64,000 nucleotides of DNA from Azotobacter beijerinckii (GCF_900110885.1 NZ_FOFJ01000006.1:92738-156737), one strand, 5' to 3'; counted from the stretch's first letter, positions 20,069 through 38,651 are shown. The notes: generated by a model from the sequence alone, not told the origin. Translations and numbers: made by a program.

Positions 20069-21421
20069 ATGAGTGCTCTGTACATGATTGTCGGCACCCT
20101 GGTAGCGCTCGGGGTGCTGGTCACTTTCCATGAGTTTGGCCATTTCTGGGTTGCCCGTCGCTGTGGCGTCAAGGTGCTGCGCTTTTCCATCGGTTTCGGC
20201 ACGGCCTTGCTGCGCTGGCACGACCGACAGGGAACCGAGTTCGTGATCGCCGCGGTTCCGCTGGGCGGCTATGTCAAGATGCTCGACGAGCGGGAGGGCG
20301 AGGTGCCCGCCGAGCTGCTCGACCAGACGTTCAACCGTCAGGGCGTCGGCCGGCGTATTGCCATCGTTGCGGCCGGCCCTGTCGCCAACTTTCTCCTGGC
20401 CCTGCTGTTCTTCTGGCTGCTCGCCATGCTCGGCAGCCAGCAGTTGCGACCGGTGATCGGTGCGGTGGAGGCAGGCAGTCCGGCGGCGGTTGCGGGGTTG
20501 CAGGCCGGAGAGGAAGTCCTGGCGGTGGATGGCGAGGAGACGGCCGACTGGTCGGCGGTCAACCTGCAGCTGGTGCGGCGTCTGGGCGAGAGCGGAGCCC
20601 TCGAGGTCACCGTGCGCGAGCCAGGCTCCAGCGTGGATGCCCAGCGCCGGCTGGTTCTCGAGGACTGGCTGAAGGATGTCGAAGAGCCCGATCCGATCGC
20701 TGGTCTCGGGATTCGTCCGTGGCGTCCCGCCTTGGCGCCGGTACTGGCCCGGCTGGACCCGAAGGGGCCGGCACAGGCGGCGGGCCTGCGGGGCGGCGAC
20801 CGCCTGCTGACGCTCGACGGGCAGGCGCTGGACGACTGGCAGCAGGTGGTCGATCGGGTGCGCGCCCGTCCCGGCGTGCGGGTTGTCTTCCTGATCGAGC
20901 GGGAAGGGCAGCGGATCGAGCTGCCGGTCGAGTTGGCGGTGCGTGGCGAAGGCGAAGCGCGCAGCGGCTATCTCGGGGCCGGGGTGGAGGCTGTCGAATG
21001 GCCTCCGGAAATGGTTCGTGAAGTCCGTCACGACCCGCTGGAGGCGGTCGGCGAAGCCCTCCGGCGGACCTGGAGCATGAGCGTTCTGACCCTCGATTCG
21101 CTGAGGAAAATGCTCTTCGGCGAGCTCTCGGTAAAAAACTTGAGCGGGCCGATAACCATTGCTAAAGTGGCGGGCGCTTCAGCCCAGTCAGGGGTGGGAG
21201 ACTTCCTGAATTTCCTCGCCTATCTGAGTATAAGCTTGGGAGTGCTCAATTTGTTGCCGATTCCAGTGCTCGATGGCGGGCATCTGCTTTTCTATTTCGT
21301 CGAGTGGGTCCGCGGGCGCCCCTTGTCGGAACGAGTCCAGGCTTGGGGAATGCAGATTGGGATCAGCCTGGTCGTCGGGGTCATGCTGCTGGCTCTGGTC
21401 AATGACCTGAGTCGATTGTGA
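20069..21421 (+). CDS. rseP: RseP site-2 zinc metalloprotease
   Basis: A 450-residue intramembrane protease. The zinc motif HEFGH is at residues 21-25 in the first membrane helix, two PDZ domains occupy about 110-310, and the second active-site motif NLLPIPVLDGGH lies near residue 390. It cleaves anti-sigma factors (RseA/MucA), which releases the envelope-stress sigma factor. Placed between dxr and bamA, as in other Gammaproteobacteria, it has a clear GGAGG before the ATG. Confidence 0.96.
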   Translation: MSALYMIVGTLVALGVLVTFHEFGHFWVARRCGVKVLRFSIGFGTALLRWHDRQGTEFVIAAVPLGGYVKMLDEREGEVPAELLDQTFNRQGVGRRIAIVAAGPVANFLLALLFFWLLAMLGSQQLRPVIGAVEAGSPAAVAGLQAGEEVLAVDGEETADWSAVNLQLVRRLGESGALEVTVREPGSSVDAQRRLVLEDWLKDVEEPDPIAGLGIRPWRPALAPVLARLDPKGPAQAAGLRGGDRLLTLDGQALDDWQQVVDRVRARPGVRVVFLIEREGQRIELPVELAVRGEGEARSGYLGAGVEAVEWPPEMVREVRHDPLEAVGEALRRTWSMSVLTLDSLRKMLFGELSVKNLSGPITIAKVAGASAQSGVGDFLNFLAYLSISLGVLNLLPIPVLDGGHLLFYFVEWVRGRPLSERVQAWGMQIGISLVVGVMLLALVNDLSRL

Positions 21422-21437
21422 CGCATTGTCGAGTTTC

Positions 21438-21470
21438 GAAACTGCCGCGAAACGCGGCAGTTTCTTTATT
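21438..21470 (+). terminator. terminator between rseP and bamA
   Basis: Perfect 12-base arms GAAACTGCCGCG and CGCGGCAGTTTC close a three-base AAA loop and are followed by TTTATT. This is a strong intrinsic terminator directly after rseP, so bamA needs its own promoter or read-through. Confidence 0.85.
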
Positions 21471-21494
21471 GTCAGTTGAAAAAGAAAGGACTTC

Positions 21495-23870
21495 ATGAAA
21501 CGCCTGCTGCTGCCTGCGGTCCTCGCCGCCCTGATGACCGCTGAGGTTCACGCCGAGTCCTTCACCATCACCGATATCCGCGTCAATGGTTTGCAGAGGG
21601 TCTCCGCCGGTAGCGTGTTCAGTGCCCTGCCGCTCGGCGTCGGCGATCAGGTGGACGATCGGCGTCTCGTGGAGGGTACGCGAGCCCTCTTCAAGACCGG
21701 CTTCTTTCAGGATATCCAGCTTGGCCGCGATGGCAACGTTCTGGTCATCACCGTAGTCGAGCGGCCCTCGATCTCCAGCATCGAGCTGGAGGGCAACAAG
21801 GCCATCAAGTCGGAGGATCTGCTGAACGGCCTGAAGAAGTCCGGCCTGGCCGAGGGCGAGATCTTCCAGCGGGCCACCCTGGAGGGGGTGCGTAACGAGC
21901 TGCAGCGCCAGTACGTCGCCCAAGGCCGTTATTCGGCTTCGATCGAGACCGAGGTCGTGCCGCAACCGCGCAATCGGGTGGCACTGAAGATCAAGATCAA
22001 CGAAGGTTCGGTGGCTGCCATCCAGCACATCAACGTGGTGGGCAATACCGTCTTCCCGGACGAAACCCTGCTCAGGCTGTTCGAGCTGAAGACCACCAAC
22101 CTGCTGTCCTTCTTTCGCAACGACGACAAGTATGCCCGCGAGAAGCTGTCCGGTGACCTCGAGCGTCTGCGCTCCTACTACCTGGACCGCGGCTATATCA
22201 ACATGGATATCTCCTCCACCCAGGTATCCATCACGCCGGACAAGCGGCACGTCTACGTCACCGTCAACATCGACGAGGGCGAGAAGTACAGCATTCGCGA
22301 GGTCAAGCTCACCGGCGACCTGAAGGTTCCGGAAGAGGATCTCAAGTCCCTGCTGCTGGTCAAGGAAGGCCAGGTGTTCTCCCGCAAGGTGATGACCAGC
22401 AGTTCCGAACTGGTCACCCGGCGCCTGGGCAACGAGGGCTATACCTTTGCCAACGTCAATGCTGTGCCCGAGCCGCACGACGAGGACAAGACGGTTTCTG
22501 TCACTTTGGTGGTCGATCCGGGCAAGCGAGCCTATGTCAACCGCATCAACTTTCGCGGCAACACCAAGACCGAAGACGAGGTGCTGCGGCGCGAGATGCG
22601 CCAGATGGAAGGCGGTTGGGCCTCGACCTACCTGATCGACCAGTCCAAGACCCGCCTCGAGCGGCTGGGCTTCTTCAAGGAAGTCAGCGTCCAGACGCCG
22701 CAGGTGCCCGGCGCCGACGACCAGGTCGATGTCAATTTCACGGTCGAGGAGCAGGCTTCCGGTTCCGTCACCGCCAGCGTCGGCTTCGCCCAGAATGCCG
22801 GTCTGGTCCTAGGGGGCTCGATCAGTCAGAACAACTTTCTCGGCACTGGCAACAAGGTCACCATCGGCTTGACCCGTAGCGAATACCAGACCAACTACAA
22901 CTTCGGCTTCGTCGATCCCTATTGGACCGAAGACGGCATCAGCCTCGGCTATAACGTCTTCCTCCGCGAGACCAACTACAACGATCTGAACGTGAATTAC
23001 TCCAGTTACTCGGTGGACAGCTTCGGTTCTGGGGTCAACATCGGTTATCCGATCAGCGAAACTGCACGTCTGAGTTTTGGTCTAACCGCCCAGCGGGACA
23101 ACATCAGTACCGGTACCTACACAGTCGACGAGATCTTCAGCTTCCTTGAGAAGGAAGGCGACAACTACGTGAACTTCAAGGCTTCGGCGGGCTGGTCCGA
23201 GTCGACCCTGAACCGCGGGGTGATGCCTACTCGCGGCGCCTCCCAGAGCCTGGTGTTCGAGAGCACGCTGCCCGGCAGCGACCTGTCGTTTTACAAGGTC
23301 GACTACAACGGCCAGCTGTTCAAGGCGCTGACCGACGACTACACGCTGCGCTTCCACACCCAGTTGGGCTATGGTGACGGTTTTGGTTCGACCTCGAAGA
23401 TGCCCTTCTACGAGCATTACTACGCCGGCGGTTTTTCCTCGGTCCGGGGCTTCAAGGACAACACCCTGGGCGCGCGCAGTACACCGAGCCGCGGTGAGGC
23501 GGTGACCGGCAACGTGGGTACGCTGGCGGATCCGGACCAGAAGGCACAGCCGTTCGGCGGCAACGTGTTGGTCGCCGGTGGGGCCGAGATGATATTCCCG
23601 ATGCCGTTTGTCAAGGATCAACGCTCCCTACGTACCAGTCTGTTCTTGGATATGGGTAACGTGTTCGACACCAGCTGCAGTTCCTCGCAGAAGGATCGCA
23701 ATGACGATAGCTGTGGCGTCGACCTCACCAATATGGCTGCTTCGCTAGGTCTTGGCGTGACCTGGGTCAGCGGCTTCGGCCCGCTGAGTTTCAGTCTGGC
23801 CACGCCGGTCAGAACGCCAAATGACGCCCAAACCCAGGTGTTCCAGTTCTCAATGGGCCAGAGTTTCTGA
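21495..23870 (+). CDS. bamA: outer-membrane protein assembly factor BamA
   Basis: A 791-residue Omp85 protein. It has a signal peptide (cleavage after about residue 20, VHA-ES), five POTRA domains to about residue 420, then a beta-barrel that ends in the aromatic residue F. The VRGF motif (SSVRGFKDN) in loop 6 is present. It inserts outer-membrane proteins as the core of the BAM complex. A late segment with several Cys (about 725-740) lies in an extracellular loop. Downstream skp encodes its periplasmic chaperone partner. Confidence 0.97.
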   Translation: MKRLLLPAVLAALMTAEVHAESFTITDIRVNGLQRVSAGSVFSALPLGVGDQVDDRRLVEGTRALFKTGFFQDIQLGRDGNVLVITVVERPSISSIELEGNKAIKSEDLLNGLKKSGLAEGEIFQRATLEGVRNELQRQYVAQGRYSASIETEVVPQPRNRVALKIKINEGSVAAIQHINVVGNTVFPDETLLRLFELKTTNLLSFFRNDDKYAREKLSGDLERLRSYYLDRGYINMDISSTQVSITPDKRHVYVTVNIDEGEKYSIREVKLTGDLKVPEEDLKSLLLVKEGQVFSRKVMTSSSELVTRRLGNEGYTFANVNAVPEPHDEDKTVSVTLVVDPGKRAYVNRINFRGNTKTEDEVLRREMRQMEGGWASTYLIDQSKTRLERLGFFKEVSVQTPQVPGADDQVDVNFTVEEQASGSVTASVGFAQNAGLVLGGSISQNNFLGTGNKVTIGLTRSEYQTNYNFGFVDPYWTEDGISLGYNVFLRETNYNDLNVNYSSYSVDSFGSGVNIGYPISETARLSFGLTAQRDNISTGTYTVDEIFSFLEKEGDNYVNFKASAGWSESTLNRGVMPTRGASQSLVFESTLPGSDLSFYKVDYNGQLFKALTDDYTLRFHTQLGYGDGFGSTSKMPFYEHYYAGGFSSVRGFKDNTLGARSTPSRGEAVTGNVGTLADPDQKAQPFGGNVLVAGGAEMIFPMPFVKDQRSLRTSLFLDMGNVFDTSCSSSQKDRNDDSCGVDLTNMAASLGLGVTWVSGFGPLSFSLATPVRTPNDAQTQVFQFSMGQSF

Positions 23871-23915
23871 CGGCTCCATCCTCATCACGTAAATGCTGCA
23901 AAGCGGGAGTTCATC

Positions 23916-24419
23916 GTGCGCAAGTTGACTCAATGGGTTTTGTTCAGTGCAGCCCTTCTGGCGACACCGGCCTTCGCGGAAATGAAGATCGCCGTGCTCA
24001 ACTATCAGATGTCCCTGCTCGAATCCGATGCGGCGAAGACGTATGCCGTGGATGCGGAGAAGAAGTTCGGTCCGCAGCTGAACAAGCTGAAGACCCTGGA
24101 AAGCGACGCCAAGCGCATCCAGGACCGCCTGGTGAAGGAGGGTGAGAAGCTGCAGACCGCCGAGCGCGAGCGCCTTGAACTCGAGTTCAAGCAGAAGGCC
24201 CGCGACTTCCAGTTCCAGTCCAAGGAGCTGAACGAGGCCAAGGCGGTCGCCGACCGCGAGATGCTCAAGCAGCTCAAGCCGAAGCTGGACAAGGCCGTCG
24301 AGGAGGTCATCAAGAAGGGAGGCTACGATCTGGTGCTCGAGCAGGGCTCGGTGGTCGAGGTCAAGCCGCAGTATGACATCACCCGCCAGGTCATCGAGCG
24401 CATGAACCAGATGCGCTGA
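23916..24419 (+). CDS. skp: periplasmic chaperone Skp/OmpH family
   Basis: A 167-residue protein with a signal peptide (cleavage after about 20 residues, AFA-E), then a short beta segment and a long charged coiled coil typical of the Skp jellyfish-like trimer. It holds unfolded outer-membrane proteins between Sec and BAM. The start is GTG with GGGAG seven bases upstream. It lies two bases ahead of lpxD. Confidence 0.93.
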   Translation: MRKLTQWVLFSAALLATPAFAEMKIAVLNYQMSLLESDAAKTYAVDAEKKFGPQLNKLKTLESDAKRIQDRLVKEGEKLQTAERERLELEFKQKARDFQFQSKELNEAKAVADREMLKQLKPKLDKAVEEVIKKGGYDLVLEQGSVVEVKPQYDITRQVIERMNQMR

Positions 24420-24421
24420 CG

Positions 24422-25489
24422 ATGAGCGCGCCTGCATTCTCTCTCGGCGAACTGGCCGAGCGGCTTGGCGCCACGCTGCGCGGTGCGGCGGACCGAACCG
24501 TCCGCGGGCTGGCCACCCTCGAGGAGGCTGGCCCGGAACACCTGAGTTTCCTCGTCAATCCGAAGTACCGCAAATACCTGGAGAGCACCCGTGCCGGAGC
24601 CCTGCTGCTGGCCCCGGCAGACGCCGGGGCCTACGCGGGCGATGCCCTGCTGCTGGCCAATCCCTACTTGGCCTATGCGCAACTGTCGCACCTGTTCGAT
24701 CCGAAGCCCGTGCCAGTCGCCGGAGTGCATGCCACTGCCCTGGTCGCTCCGGATGCCAGCATCCATCCCTCCGCCAGCATCGGTGCCTATGCGGTGATTG
24801 AGACCGGGGTGCGGATCGAGGAGGGGGTCACGGTCGGTGCGCAGTGCTTCGTCGGCGCCCGCAGCGTGATCGGCGAGGGCGGCTGGCTGGCGCCACGGGT
24901 GACGCTCTACCATGACGTACGGATCGGCAAGCGGGTGGTCATCCAGTCCGGAGCGGTGATCGGCGGCGAGGGATTCGGTTTCGCCAACGAGAAGGGCACC
25001 TGGCACAAGATCGCCCAGATCGGCGGGGTGACTATCGGCGACGATGTGGAGATCGGCGCCAATACCACCATCGATCGCGGCGCGCTGGCCGACACGCTGA
25101 TCGGCAACGGCGTCAAGCTGGATAACCAGATCATGATCGCCCACAACGTGCAGATCGGCGACCACACCGCCATGGCCGGTTGCGTCGGAATTTCCGGCAG
25201 CACCAAGATCGGCAGGCACTGCATGATCGCCGGCGGCGTCGGCATGGTGGGGCATATCGAGGTCTGCGACGGGGTATTCGTCACCGGGATGACCATGGTC
25301 ACCCGTTCGATCCACGAGCCGGGTGCCTACTCTTCGGGTACGGCGATGCAACCCGCACCCGAATGGAAGAAGAGCGTTGCCCGCATCCGCCAGCTCGACG
25401 ATCTGGCGCGGCGCCTGCAGCAGATGGAAAAGCGCCTGGCGGCCGTGACCTCTGGCGGAGATGCTACATCAGAGGCTGACCCACTTTGA
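24422..25489 (+). CDS. lpxD: UDP-3-O-acylglucosamine N-acyltransferase
   Basis: A 355-residue enzyme with an N-terminal uridine-binding domain (about 1-100), then a left-handed beta helix of hexapeptide repeats (about 105-310). The acyl-acceptor His lies in [14 protein letters not shown]. It adds the second 3-hydroxyacyl chain in lipid A synthesis. The genes lpxD, fabZ, lpxA and lpxB are contiguous and coordinate acyl supply and use. Confidence 0.95.
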   Translation: MSAPAFSLGELAERLGATLRGAADRTVRGLATLEEAGPEHLSFLVNPKYRKYLESTRAGALLLAPADAGAYAGDALLLANPYLAYAQLSHLFDPKPVPVAGVHATALVAPDASIHPSASIGAYAVIETGVRIEEGVTVGAQCFVGARSVIGEGGWLAPRVTLYHDVRIGKRVVIQSGAVIGGEGFGFANEKGTWHKIAQIGGVTIGDDVEIGANTTIDRGALADTLIGNGVKLDNQIMIAHNVQIGDHTAMAGCVGISGSTKIGRHCMIAGGVGMVGHIEVCDGVFVTGMTMVTRSIHEPGAYSSGTAMQPAPEWKKSVARIRQLDDLARRLQQMEKRLAAVTSGGDATSEADPL

Positions 25490-25526
25490 CGTGCGTCCCC
25501 AACTTTACCTACAGGCTTCCCTGGAA

Positions 25527-25967
25527 ATGATGGACATCAACGAGATTCGCGAATACCTGCCGCACCGCTATCCTTTCCTCTTGGTTGATCGGGTGGTGGA
25601 CCTTGATATTGAAGGCCAGCGCATTCGCGCCTACAAGAATGTCAGCATCAACGAGCCGTTCTTCAACGGTCACTTCCCCCTGCATCCGATCATGCCGGGT
25701 GTGCTGATCATCGAGGCGATGGCCCAGGCAGCCGGCATTCTGGGTTTCAAGATGCTGGACGTGAAGCCCGCCGATGGCACGCTCTACTATTTCGTCGGCT
25801 CGGACAAAATGCGTTTCCGCCAGCCGGTGATGCCGGGCGACCAACTGATCCTCGAAGCCAGGTTCCTCAGCGCCAAGCGCAGCATCTGGAAGTTCGAGTG
25901 CCAGGCCCGAGTGGAGGACAAGCAGGTCTGCTCGGGCGAAATCATTTGTGCGGAACGTAAGCTATGA
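25527..25967 (+). CDS. fabZ: 3-hydroxyacyl-ACP dehydratase FabZ
   Basis: A 146-residue hot-dog-fold enzyme. The catalytic His is in [11 protein letters not shown] and the Glu in [10 protein letters not shown]. It dehydrates 3-hydroxyacyl-ACP and so competes with LpxA/LpxD for substrate. The start chosen is ATG of [17 protein letters not shown], which matches other pseudomonads; a longer frame reaches back into lpxD. It overlaps lpxA by four bases. Confidence 0.96.
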   Translation: MMDINEIREYLPHRYPFLLVDRVVDLDIEGQRIRAYKNVSINEPFFNGHFPLHPIMPGVLIIEAMAQAAGILGFKMLDVKPADGTLYYFVGSDKMRFRQPVMPGDQLILEARFLSAKRSIWKFECQARVEDKQVCSGEIICAERKL

Positions 25968-26740
25968 GTTTGATCGATCCTCGCGCCATCATTGACCCGA
26001 CTGCCACTCTGGCCCCCGACGTACGTATCGGTCCCTGGACCCTGATCGGGCCGAACGTGCATATCGGCGAAGGCACCGAGATCGCTTCCCATGTGGTCGT
26101 CAAGGGGCCGACCTGGATCGGCCGGCACAACAAGATCTTCCAGTTCTCCACCCTCGGTGAGGACACTTCCGACCTGAAATACAAGGGCGAGCCGACCCGG
26201 TTGGTGATCGGCGACCATAACGTGATTCGCGAGGGTGTCACCATCCATCGCGGTACCGTCCAGGACCGTTCGGAAACCACCATCGGCGACCACAACCTGC
26301 TCATGGCTTATGTCCACATCGGCCATGACTGCGTGATGGGCAGTCACTGCATCCTGATCAACAACGCCTCCCTGGCCGGGCATGTGCACATGGGCGACTG
26401 GGCGATCCTCTCCGGCTATACCCTGATCCACCAGCATTGCCAGATCGGTGCGCACAGCTTCGTCGGCATGGGGAGTGGCGTATCCAAGGACGTGCCGGCG
26501 TTCGTCACCGTTCTGGGCAGCCCGGCCCAGGCCCGCAGCATGAACTTCGAGGGCATGCGCCGGCGCGGCTTCTCGGCCGAGGCGATGAATGCGCTGCGCC
26601 GTGCCTACAAGATCGTCTACCGCCAGGGGCTGACGGTGGAGCAGGCGCTGGTGGAGCTGGAGGAGACGGCCGCGCAGTTCCCCGAAGTCGCCATCTTCCG
26701 CGACTCCGTTCGCGCCTCCACCCGCGGAATCACCCGCTGA
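25964..26740 (+). CDS. lpxA: UDP-N-acetylglucosamine acyltransferase
   Basis: A 258-residue left-handed beta-helix trimer subunit, with hexapeptide repeats over about residues 1-190 and a helical C-terminal cap. The catalytic His lies in [10 protein letters not shown]. It catalyses the first step of lipid A synthesis. Start and stop are tightly spaced with fabZ and lpxB. Confidence 0.97.
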   Translation: MSLIDPRAIIDPTATLAPDVRIGPWTLIGPNVHIGEGTEIASHVVVKGPTWIGRHNKIFQFSTLGEDTSDLKYKGEPTRLVIGDHNVIREGVTIHRGTVQDRSETTIGDHNLLMAYVHIGHDCVMGSHCILINNASLAGHVHMGDWAILSGYTLIHQHCQIGAHSFVGMGSGVSKDVPAFVTVLGSPAQARSMNFEGMRRRGFSAEAMNALRRAYKIVYRQGLTVEQALVELEETAAQFPEVAIFRDSVRASTRGITR

Positions 26741-26741
26741 C

Positions 26742-27884
26742 ATGGCCCGCGCCTTGCGCGTAGCCCTGGTGGCCGGCGAGGCATCGGGCGACATCCTCGG
26801 CGCCGGCCTGATGCAGGCCCTGAAGGCGGTCCGCCCGGACGTCGAGTTCATCGGCGTCGGCGGTCCGCGCATGCAGGCCGAGGGCCTGCAGTCGTATTTC
26901 CCCATGGAGCGTCTGGCGGTCATGGGGCTGTTCGAGGTGCTCGGTCGTCTCCCCGAACTCTGGTTGCGCCGACGGCGGCTGATCCGCCGTTTGATCGACT
27001 CCAGGCCCGACGTGTACGTCGGTATCGATGCGCCGGATTTCAATCTGGGCGTCGAACTCCGCTTGCGCCGTGCCGGCATTCGTACCGTGCACTATGTCAG
27101 TCCGTCGGTGTGGGCCTGGCGGCAGAAGCGCGTGCTGAAGATCCGCCAGGCCTGCGACTTGATGCTCACCCTGTTTCCCTTCGAGGCGCAGTTCTACGAG
27201 GCGCAGGACGTGCCGGTACGTTTCGTCGGCCATCCGCTGGCCGATCAGGTGCCCCTGCAGACCGATCGCGACGCCGCCCGCGCCGCTCTGGATCTGACTG
27301 CCGGGGAGACCATCGTCGCCCTGATGCCGGGCAGCCGCGGTGGCGAGCTGGCTCGTCTCGGCCCGCTGTTTCTCGAGGCTGCCGAGCGCCTGCTGGCGCT
27401 GCACGCCGGAGCGCTGCGCTTCGTGGTGCCCTGCGCCAGTTCCGAACGGCGCCGGCAGCTCGAGGAGATGCTCAGCCATACCCGTCGCGACCTGCCGGTG
27501 ATGCTGCTCGACGGCCGCTCCCACGAGGCACTGGCGGCCTGCGATGCGGTGCTCATCGCTTCCGGTACCGCGACCCTGGAGGCTCTGCTGTACAAGCGGC
27601 CGATGGTGGTGGCCTATCGCCTGGCGCCGCTGACCTACAAGGTTGCGAGACACCTGGTGAAGACGCCGTTCTTCTCCCTGCCCAATCTGCTCGCCGGCCG
27701 GGCGCTGGTGCCCGAGCTGCTGCAGGAGCGCGCGACCCCCGAGGCGCTGGCCGAAGCGCTGATGCCGTTGCTGGAGATAGGTCGGGAGCAGACCGAGTGC
27801 TTCGACGCCATCCATCGCTCGCTGCGCCGGGACGCCTCGCACCAGGCGGCCGAGTCGGTGCTCGAGCTGGCGGAGCGCGCCTGA
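26742..27884 (+). CDS. lpxB: lipid-A-disaccharide synthase
   Basis: A 380-residue peripheral-membrane GT-B glycosyltransferase (family GT19). The N-terminal glycine-rich VAGEASGD segment and the conserved [10 protein letters not shown] stretch are clear. The C-terminal half binds UDP (LMPGSRGGE, then [18 protein letters not shown]). It condenses UDP-2,3-diacylglucosamine with lipid X. Its stop overlaps the rnhB start. Confidence 0.97.
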   Translation: MARALRVALVAGEASGDILGAGLMQALKAVRPDVEFIGVGGPRMQAEGLQSYFPMERLAVMGLFEVLGRLPELWLRRRRLIRRLIDSRPDVYVGIDAPDFNLGVELRLRRAGIRTVHYVSPSVWAWRQKRVLKIRQACDLMLTLFPFEAQFYEAQDVPVRFVGHPLADQVPLQTDRDAARAALDLTAGETIVALMPGSRGGELARLGPLFLEAAERLLALHAGALRFVVPCASSERRRQLEEMLSHTRRDLPVMLLDGRSHEALAACDAVLIASGTATLEALLYKRPMVVAYRLAPLTYKVARHLVKTPFFSLPNLLAGRALVPELLQERATPEALAEALMPLLEIGREQTECFDAIHRSLRRDASHQAAESVLELAERA

Positions 27885-28519
27885 TGCAGCTGGGGCTGGA
27901 CTTCGGCCGGGTCGAGGCGCTGGTCGCCGGTGTCGACGAAGTCGGTCGCGGCCCGCTCTGCGGGGCGGTGGTCACTGCTGCGGTGATCCTCGATCCGGCG
28001 CGGCCGATCATGGGGCTGAACGACTCGAAGAAGCTTTCCGAAGCCCGTCGCGAGGCGCTGTTCGAGGAAATCCGCGAGAAGGCGCTGGCCTGGTGCATCG
28101 CCCGTGCCGAGGTGGAGGAGATCGACCGGCTGAACATCCTCCAAGCGACCCTGCTGGCCATGCAGCGTGCCGTGGAGGGGCTCGCCGTGACGCCCCGTCT
28201 GGCGCTGATCGACGGCAACCGCTGTCCGAAGCTGGCGGTGCCCTGCGCGCCGGTAATCAAGGGTGACGCCCAGGTGCCGGCCATCGCCGCGGCCTCGATC
28301 CTCGCCAAGGTTGCCCGGGATCGGGAAATGCTTGCGCTGGATGTCCTCTATCCGGGCTATGGATTGGCCAGGCACAAGGGCTATCCCACGGCCATGCACC
28401 TGGAGGCCTTGGCCCGTCTGGGGCCGAGCGCCATCCATCGGCGCTCCTTCGCGCCGGTGCGCGAGCGGCTCGAGGCCGGTCCCGGCATCTGCACGCCGCC
28501 CGACGTCCTGCTTTCCTGA
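27884..28519 (+). CDS. rnhB: ribonuclease HII
   Basis: A 211-residue type 2 RNase H. The metal-binding D-E pair is in [12 protein letters not shown], and further conserved acidic residues lie in the LIDGN region and in the LDVLYPGYG section. It nicks DNA at misincorporated ribonucleotides. Translation is coupled to lpxB by a TGATG junction. Confidence 0.96.
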   Translation: MQLGLDFGRVEALVAGVDEVGRGPLCGAVVTAAVILDPARPIMGLNDSKKLSEARREALFEEIREKALAWCIARAEVEEIDRLNILQATLLAMQRAVEGLAVTPRLALIDGNRCPKLAVPCAPVIKGDAQVPAIAAASILAKVARDREMLALDVLYPGYGLARHKGYPTAMHLEALARLGPSAIHRRSFAPVRERLEAGPGICTPPDVLLS

Positions 28520-28599
28520 ACGGGCGCGCGGCGAACCCCTTGCCGATAAAGGCAGTACAATTTCGCCCCTGCCGTTTCACTGTCACTCAAGGTCTGCCC

Positions 28600-32127
<3,528 letters not shown>

Positions 32128-32268
32128 GACGAACGCCGGCGGAATCATCGTGCGCGAGGATCGCCCCGGACGGCTCCGATCCTCGACGCCAGGTGCCCGA
32201 TCCCTTAAGGTGAAGGCGCCAACGGAACAGCAAACGGCCGCCAGGCCGTCGACTCAAGACGGAAACTT

Positions 32269-33219
32269 ATGAACCCGAACTTTCTGGATTTCGAACAGCC
32301 GATTGCCGACCTGCAAGCCAAGATCGAAGAGCTGCGTCTGGTCGGCGACGACAACGCGCTGAACATCAGCGACGAGATTTCCCGCCTTCAGGACAAAAGC
32401 CATGCGCTCACCGCGAGCATCTTCGGCAACCTGACCAGCTGGCAGATCGCCCAGCTGGCGCGTCATCCGCGTCGTCCCTATACCCTCGACTACCTCGAGC
32501 ACATCTTCACCGAGTTTGAGGAGCTGCACGGTGATCGTCATTTCACCGACGACGCGGCCATCGTCGGCGGTGTGGCGCGTCTGGACGGCGAGCCGGTGAT
32601 GGTCATCGGCCACCAGAAGGGCCGTGACGTGCGCGAGAAGGTCCGCCGCAACTTCGGCATGCCGCGTCCCGAGGGGTATCGCAAGGCCTGTCGCCTGATG
32701 GAGATGGCCGAGCGTTTCAAACTGCCGATCCTGACCTTCATCGACACCCCCGGCGCCTATCCCGGCATCGACGCCGAGGAGCGCAACCAGAGCGAGGCCA
32801 TCGCCTGGAACCTGCGGGTGATGGCACGCCTGAAGACCCCGATCATCGCCACGGTGATCGGCGAGGGCGGTTCCGGCGGCGCCTTGGCGATCGGCGTTTG
32901 CGACCGTCTGAACATGCTGCAGTACTCGACCTATGCGGTGATTTCGCCGGAAGGCTGCGCCTCGATCCTTTGGCGTACCGCCGAGAAGGCCGCCGACGCC
33001 GCCGAAGCGATGGGCATTACCGCCGCGCGCCTGCGGGATCTCGGCATCGTCGACGAGGTGATCGGCGAACCCCTGGGCGGTGCCCACCGCGATCCGGCCG
33101 CCACCGCCGAGGGCATTCGCCAGCAACTGCTGGCCCAGCTGGATGTGCTGCGCGGCCTGGACAGCGACACGCTGCTCGAGCAGCGCTACGAGCGTCTGAT
33201 GAGCTACGGCAGGATCTGA
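32269..33219 (+). CDS. accA: acetyl-CoA carboxylase carboxyltransferase subunit alpha
   Basis: A 316-residue carboxyltransferase subunit that, with AccD, passes the carboxyl group from biotin to acetyl-CoA in the first committed step of fatty acid synthesis. It shows the crotonase-like oxyanion region [16 protein letters not shown] and the [23 protein letters not shown] motif. The ATG lies 140 bases downstream of dnaE. Confidence 0.97.
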   Translation: MNPNFLDFEQPIADLQAKIEELRLVGDDNALNISDEISRLQDKSHALTASIFGNLTSWQIAQLARHPRRPYTLDYLEHIFTEFEELHGDRHFTDDAAIVGGVARLDGEPVMVIGHQKGRDVREKVRRNFGMPRPEGYRKACRLMEMAERFKLPILTFIDTPGAYPGIDAEERNQSEAIAWNLRVMARLKTPIIATVIGEGGSGGALAIGVCDRLNMLQYSTYAVISPEGCASILWRTAEKAADAAEAMGITAARLRDLGIVDEVIGEPLGGAHRDPAATAEGIRQQLLAQLDVLRGLDSDTLLEQRYERLMSYGRI

Positions 33220-33350
33220 TGGGCGAGCGCCGGCGGTGCTCCGGCGGGGCCGGGCGGATGTGTCCGGCCCGGCCGGGATCTGTCGATCCGCTTGTGTGCC
33301 GCGCGGGGGCCTTGGGGCCTTCGCGCTGATTCTCCCGCGAGCCTTGCAGC

Positions 33351-34664
33351 ATGTCTCTGGAGTCCCGCCTGCTCGCCATCCTGTCCCCTTGGTGCGATGC
33401 GCCAGGATGGCGCCTGGCTTTTTCCGGTGGACTGGACTCCACTGTCCTGTTGCATCTCTTGGTGCGGCTCGGCCGACAGCACGGCTTGCCGCCGTTGTCC
33501 GCTCTCCATGTTCACCATGGCTTGCAGGTCGTAGCCGACGACTGGCCGGAACACTGCCGGCAGGTCTGCGCGCGGCTGGGGGTTCCTCTGCAGGTTCTCC
33601 GCATCCGCGTCGAGGTGGGCGCTAGCCTCGAGCGTGCCGCCCGCGAGGCGCGCTACCGGGCCTTCGCCAAAGTGCTGGGGGAGGGCGAGTTGCTGTTGAC
33701 TGCGCAGCATCAGGACGATCAGGCGGAAACCCTGTTGTTCCGCCTGCTGCGCGGGGCCGGGGTGCGCGGTCTGGCGGCCATGCCAGAGGTGCGTCCGCTC
33801 GGTCGCGGCCGGCTGCTGCGGCCCCTGCTGGAGGTTTCCCGCGGCGAGCTGGAGCGCTATGCCGTCGAGCAGGGGCTGCAGTGGATCGAGGATCCCTCCA
33901 ACCGCGATCAGCACTTTTCCCGCAATTTCCTGCGTCACCGGGTGCTGCCGCTGCTCACCGAGCGCTGGCCGCAGGCCGTGCGGAGCATGGCCCGCAGCGC
34001 CGCGCATATGGCCGAGGCCCGGGAGCTGCTGGACGATCTGGCGCGACTGGATCTGGCCGCCGCCAGGGATGCGGGCGATTTTCCCTGGCTCGGATTGCCG
34101 TCGCTGTCTCTGGCGCCACTGCTCGGGCTGTCTCCGGCGCGCCAGCGCAATGCCCTGCGCCATTGGCTGGAACCCTTTACGCCCCTGCCGGACACCGACC
34201 ACTGGGCGGGCTGGCAGGCACTGCGCGAGGCGTCGGTCGATGCGGCGCCGGTCTGGCGGCTGGCTCGCGGCGAGATGCACCGGGCTGCCGGGCGGATCTG
34301 GTGGCTCGCCGGCGACTGGCTGCGTCCGCCCGCCGGGCCGCTGTCCTGGGGCGAGCCGACAAGGCCGCTGGCCCTGCCGGGCAACGGCTGCCTGCAGCTG
34401 CAGGGCCGGGGGCCGGCCGCTTCCCTCGAAGTGCGCTACCGGCGGGGCGGCGAGGTGCTGGCCGTGCCGGGGCGTGGTCACCGCGATCTGAAGCGCCTGC
34501 TCAACGAGCGTGGCCTGCCGGCCTTCGTCCGCGGCCGCCTGCCGCTGCTCTACCGTGGCAACGAGTTGCTCGCCGTGGCCGGCGTGCCCGGTCTCGACGG
34601 CTCGGCCGACGGCGCCTTTCGGCTGCTCTGGAGGCCGCCGGAAAATGTCGAAAGTTTGAGCTGA
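33351..34664 (+). CDS. tilS: tRNA(Ile)-lysidine synthase
   Basis: A 437-residue N-type ATP pyrophosphatase. The PP-loop is LAFSGGLDSTVLLHLL near residue 27. It converts C34 of the CAU-anticodon tRNA-Ile to lysidine, switching decoding from AUG to AUA. The C-terminal TilS substrate-binding domain (about 350-437) is present with KRLLNERGLPAFVRGRLPLL. The start is ATG at the MSLESRLLAIL N-terminus. Confidence 0.95.
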   Translation: MSLESRLLAILSPWCDAPGWRLAFSGGLDSTVLLHLLVRLGRQHGLPPLSALHVHHGLQVVADDWPEHCRQVCARLGVPLQVLRIRVEVGASLERAAREARYRAFAKVLGEGELLLTAQHQDDQAETLLFRLLRGAGVRGLAAMPEVRPLGRGRLLRPLLEVSRGELERYAVEQGLQWIEDPSNRDQHFSRNFLRHRVLPLLTERWPQAVRSMARSAAHMAEARELLDDLARLDLAAARDAGDFPWLGLPSLSLAPLLGLSPARQRNALRHWLEPFTPLPDTDHWAGWQALREASVDAAPVWRLARGEMHRAAGRIWWLAGDWLRPPAGPLSWGEPTRPLALPGNGCLQLQGRGPAASLEVRYRRGGEVLAVPGRGHRDLKRLLNERGLPAFVRGRLPLLYRGNELLAVAGVPGLDGSADGAFRLLWRPPENVESLS

Positions 34665-34684
34665 AAAACCCTTTCCGGTAGACT
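34656..34684 (+). promoter_or_regulatory. candidate sigma-70 promoter for pyrG
   Basis: TTGAGC and TAGACT stand 17 bases apart, overlapping the tilS stop. They lie about 140 bases upstream of pyrG and give a leader of roughly 130 nucleotides. The match is moderate at -10. The leader contains no open frame with a ribosome site. Confidence 0.5.
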
Positions 34685-34723
34685 ACGCTCCCGTCTTACA
34701 TCGCTACTGCGGATTCCGGCTAG

Positions 34724-37303
<2,580 letters not shown>

Positions 37304-37337
37304 ACCCTGTCGCTTGCAGCTATCTATGGAGTGTTAA

Positions 37338-38633
<1,296 letters not shown>

Positions 38634-38651
38634 GCCGCGATGTGCTGAGCA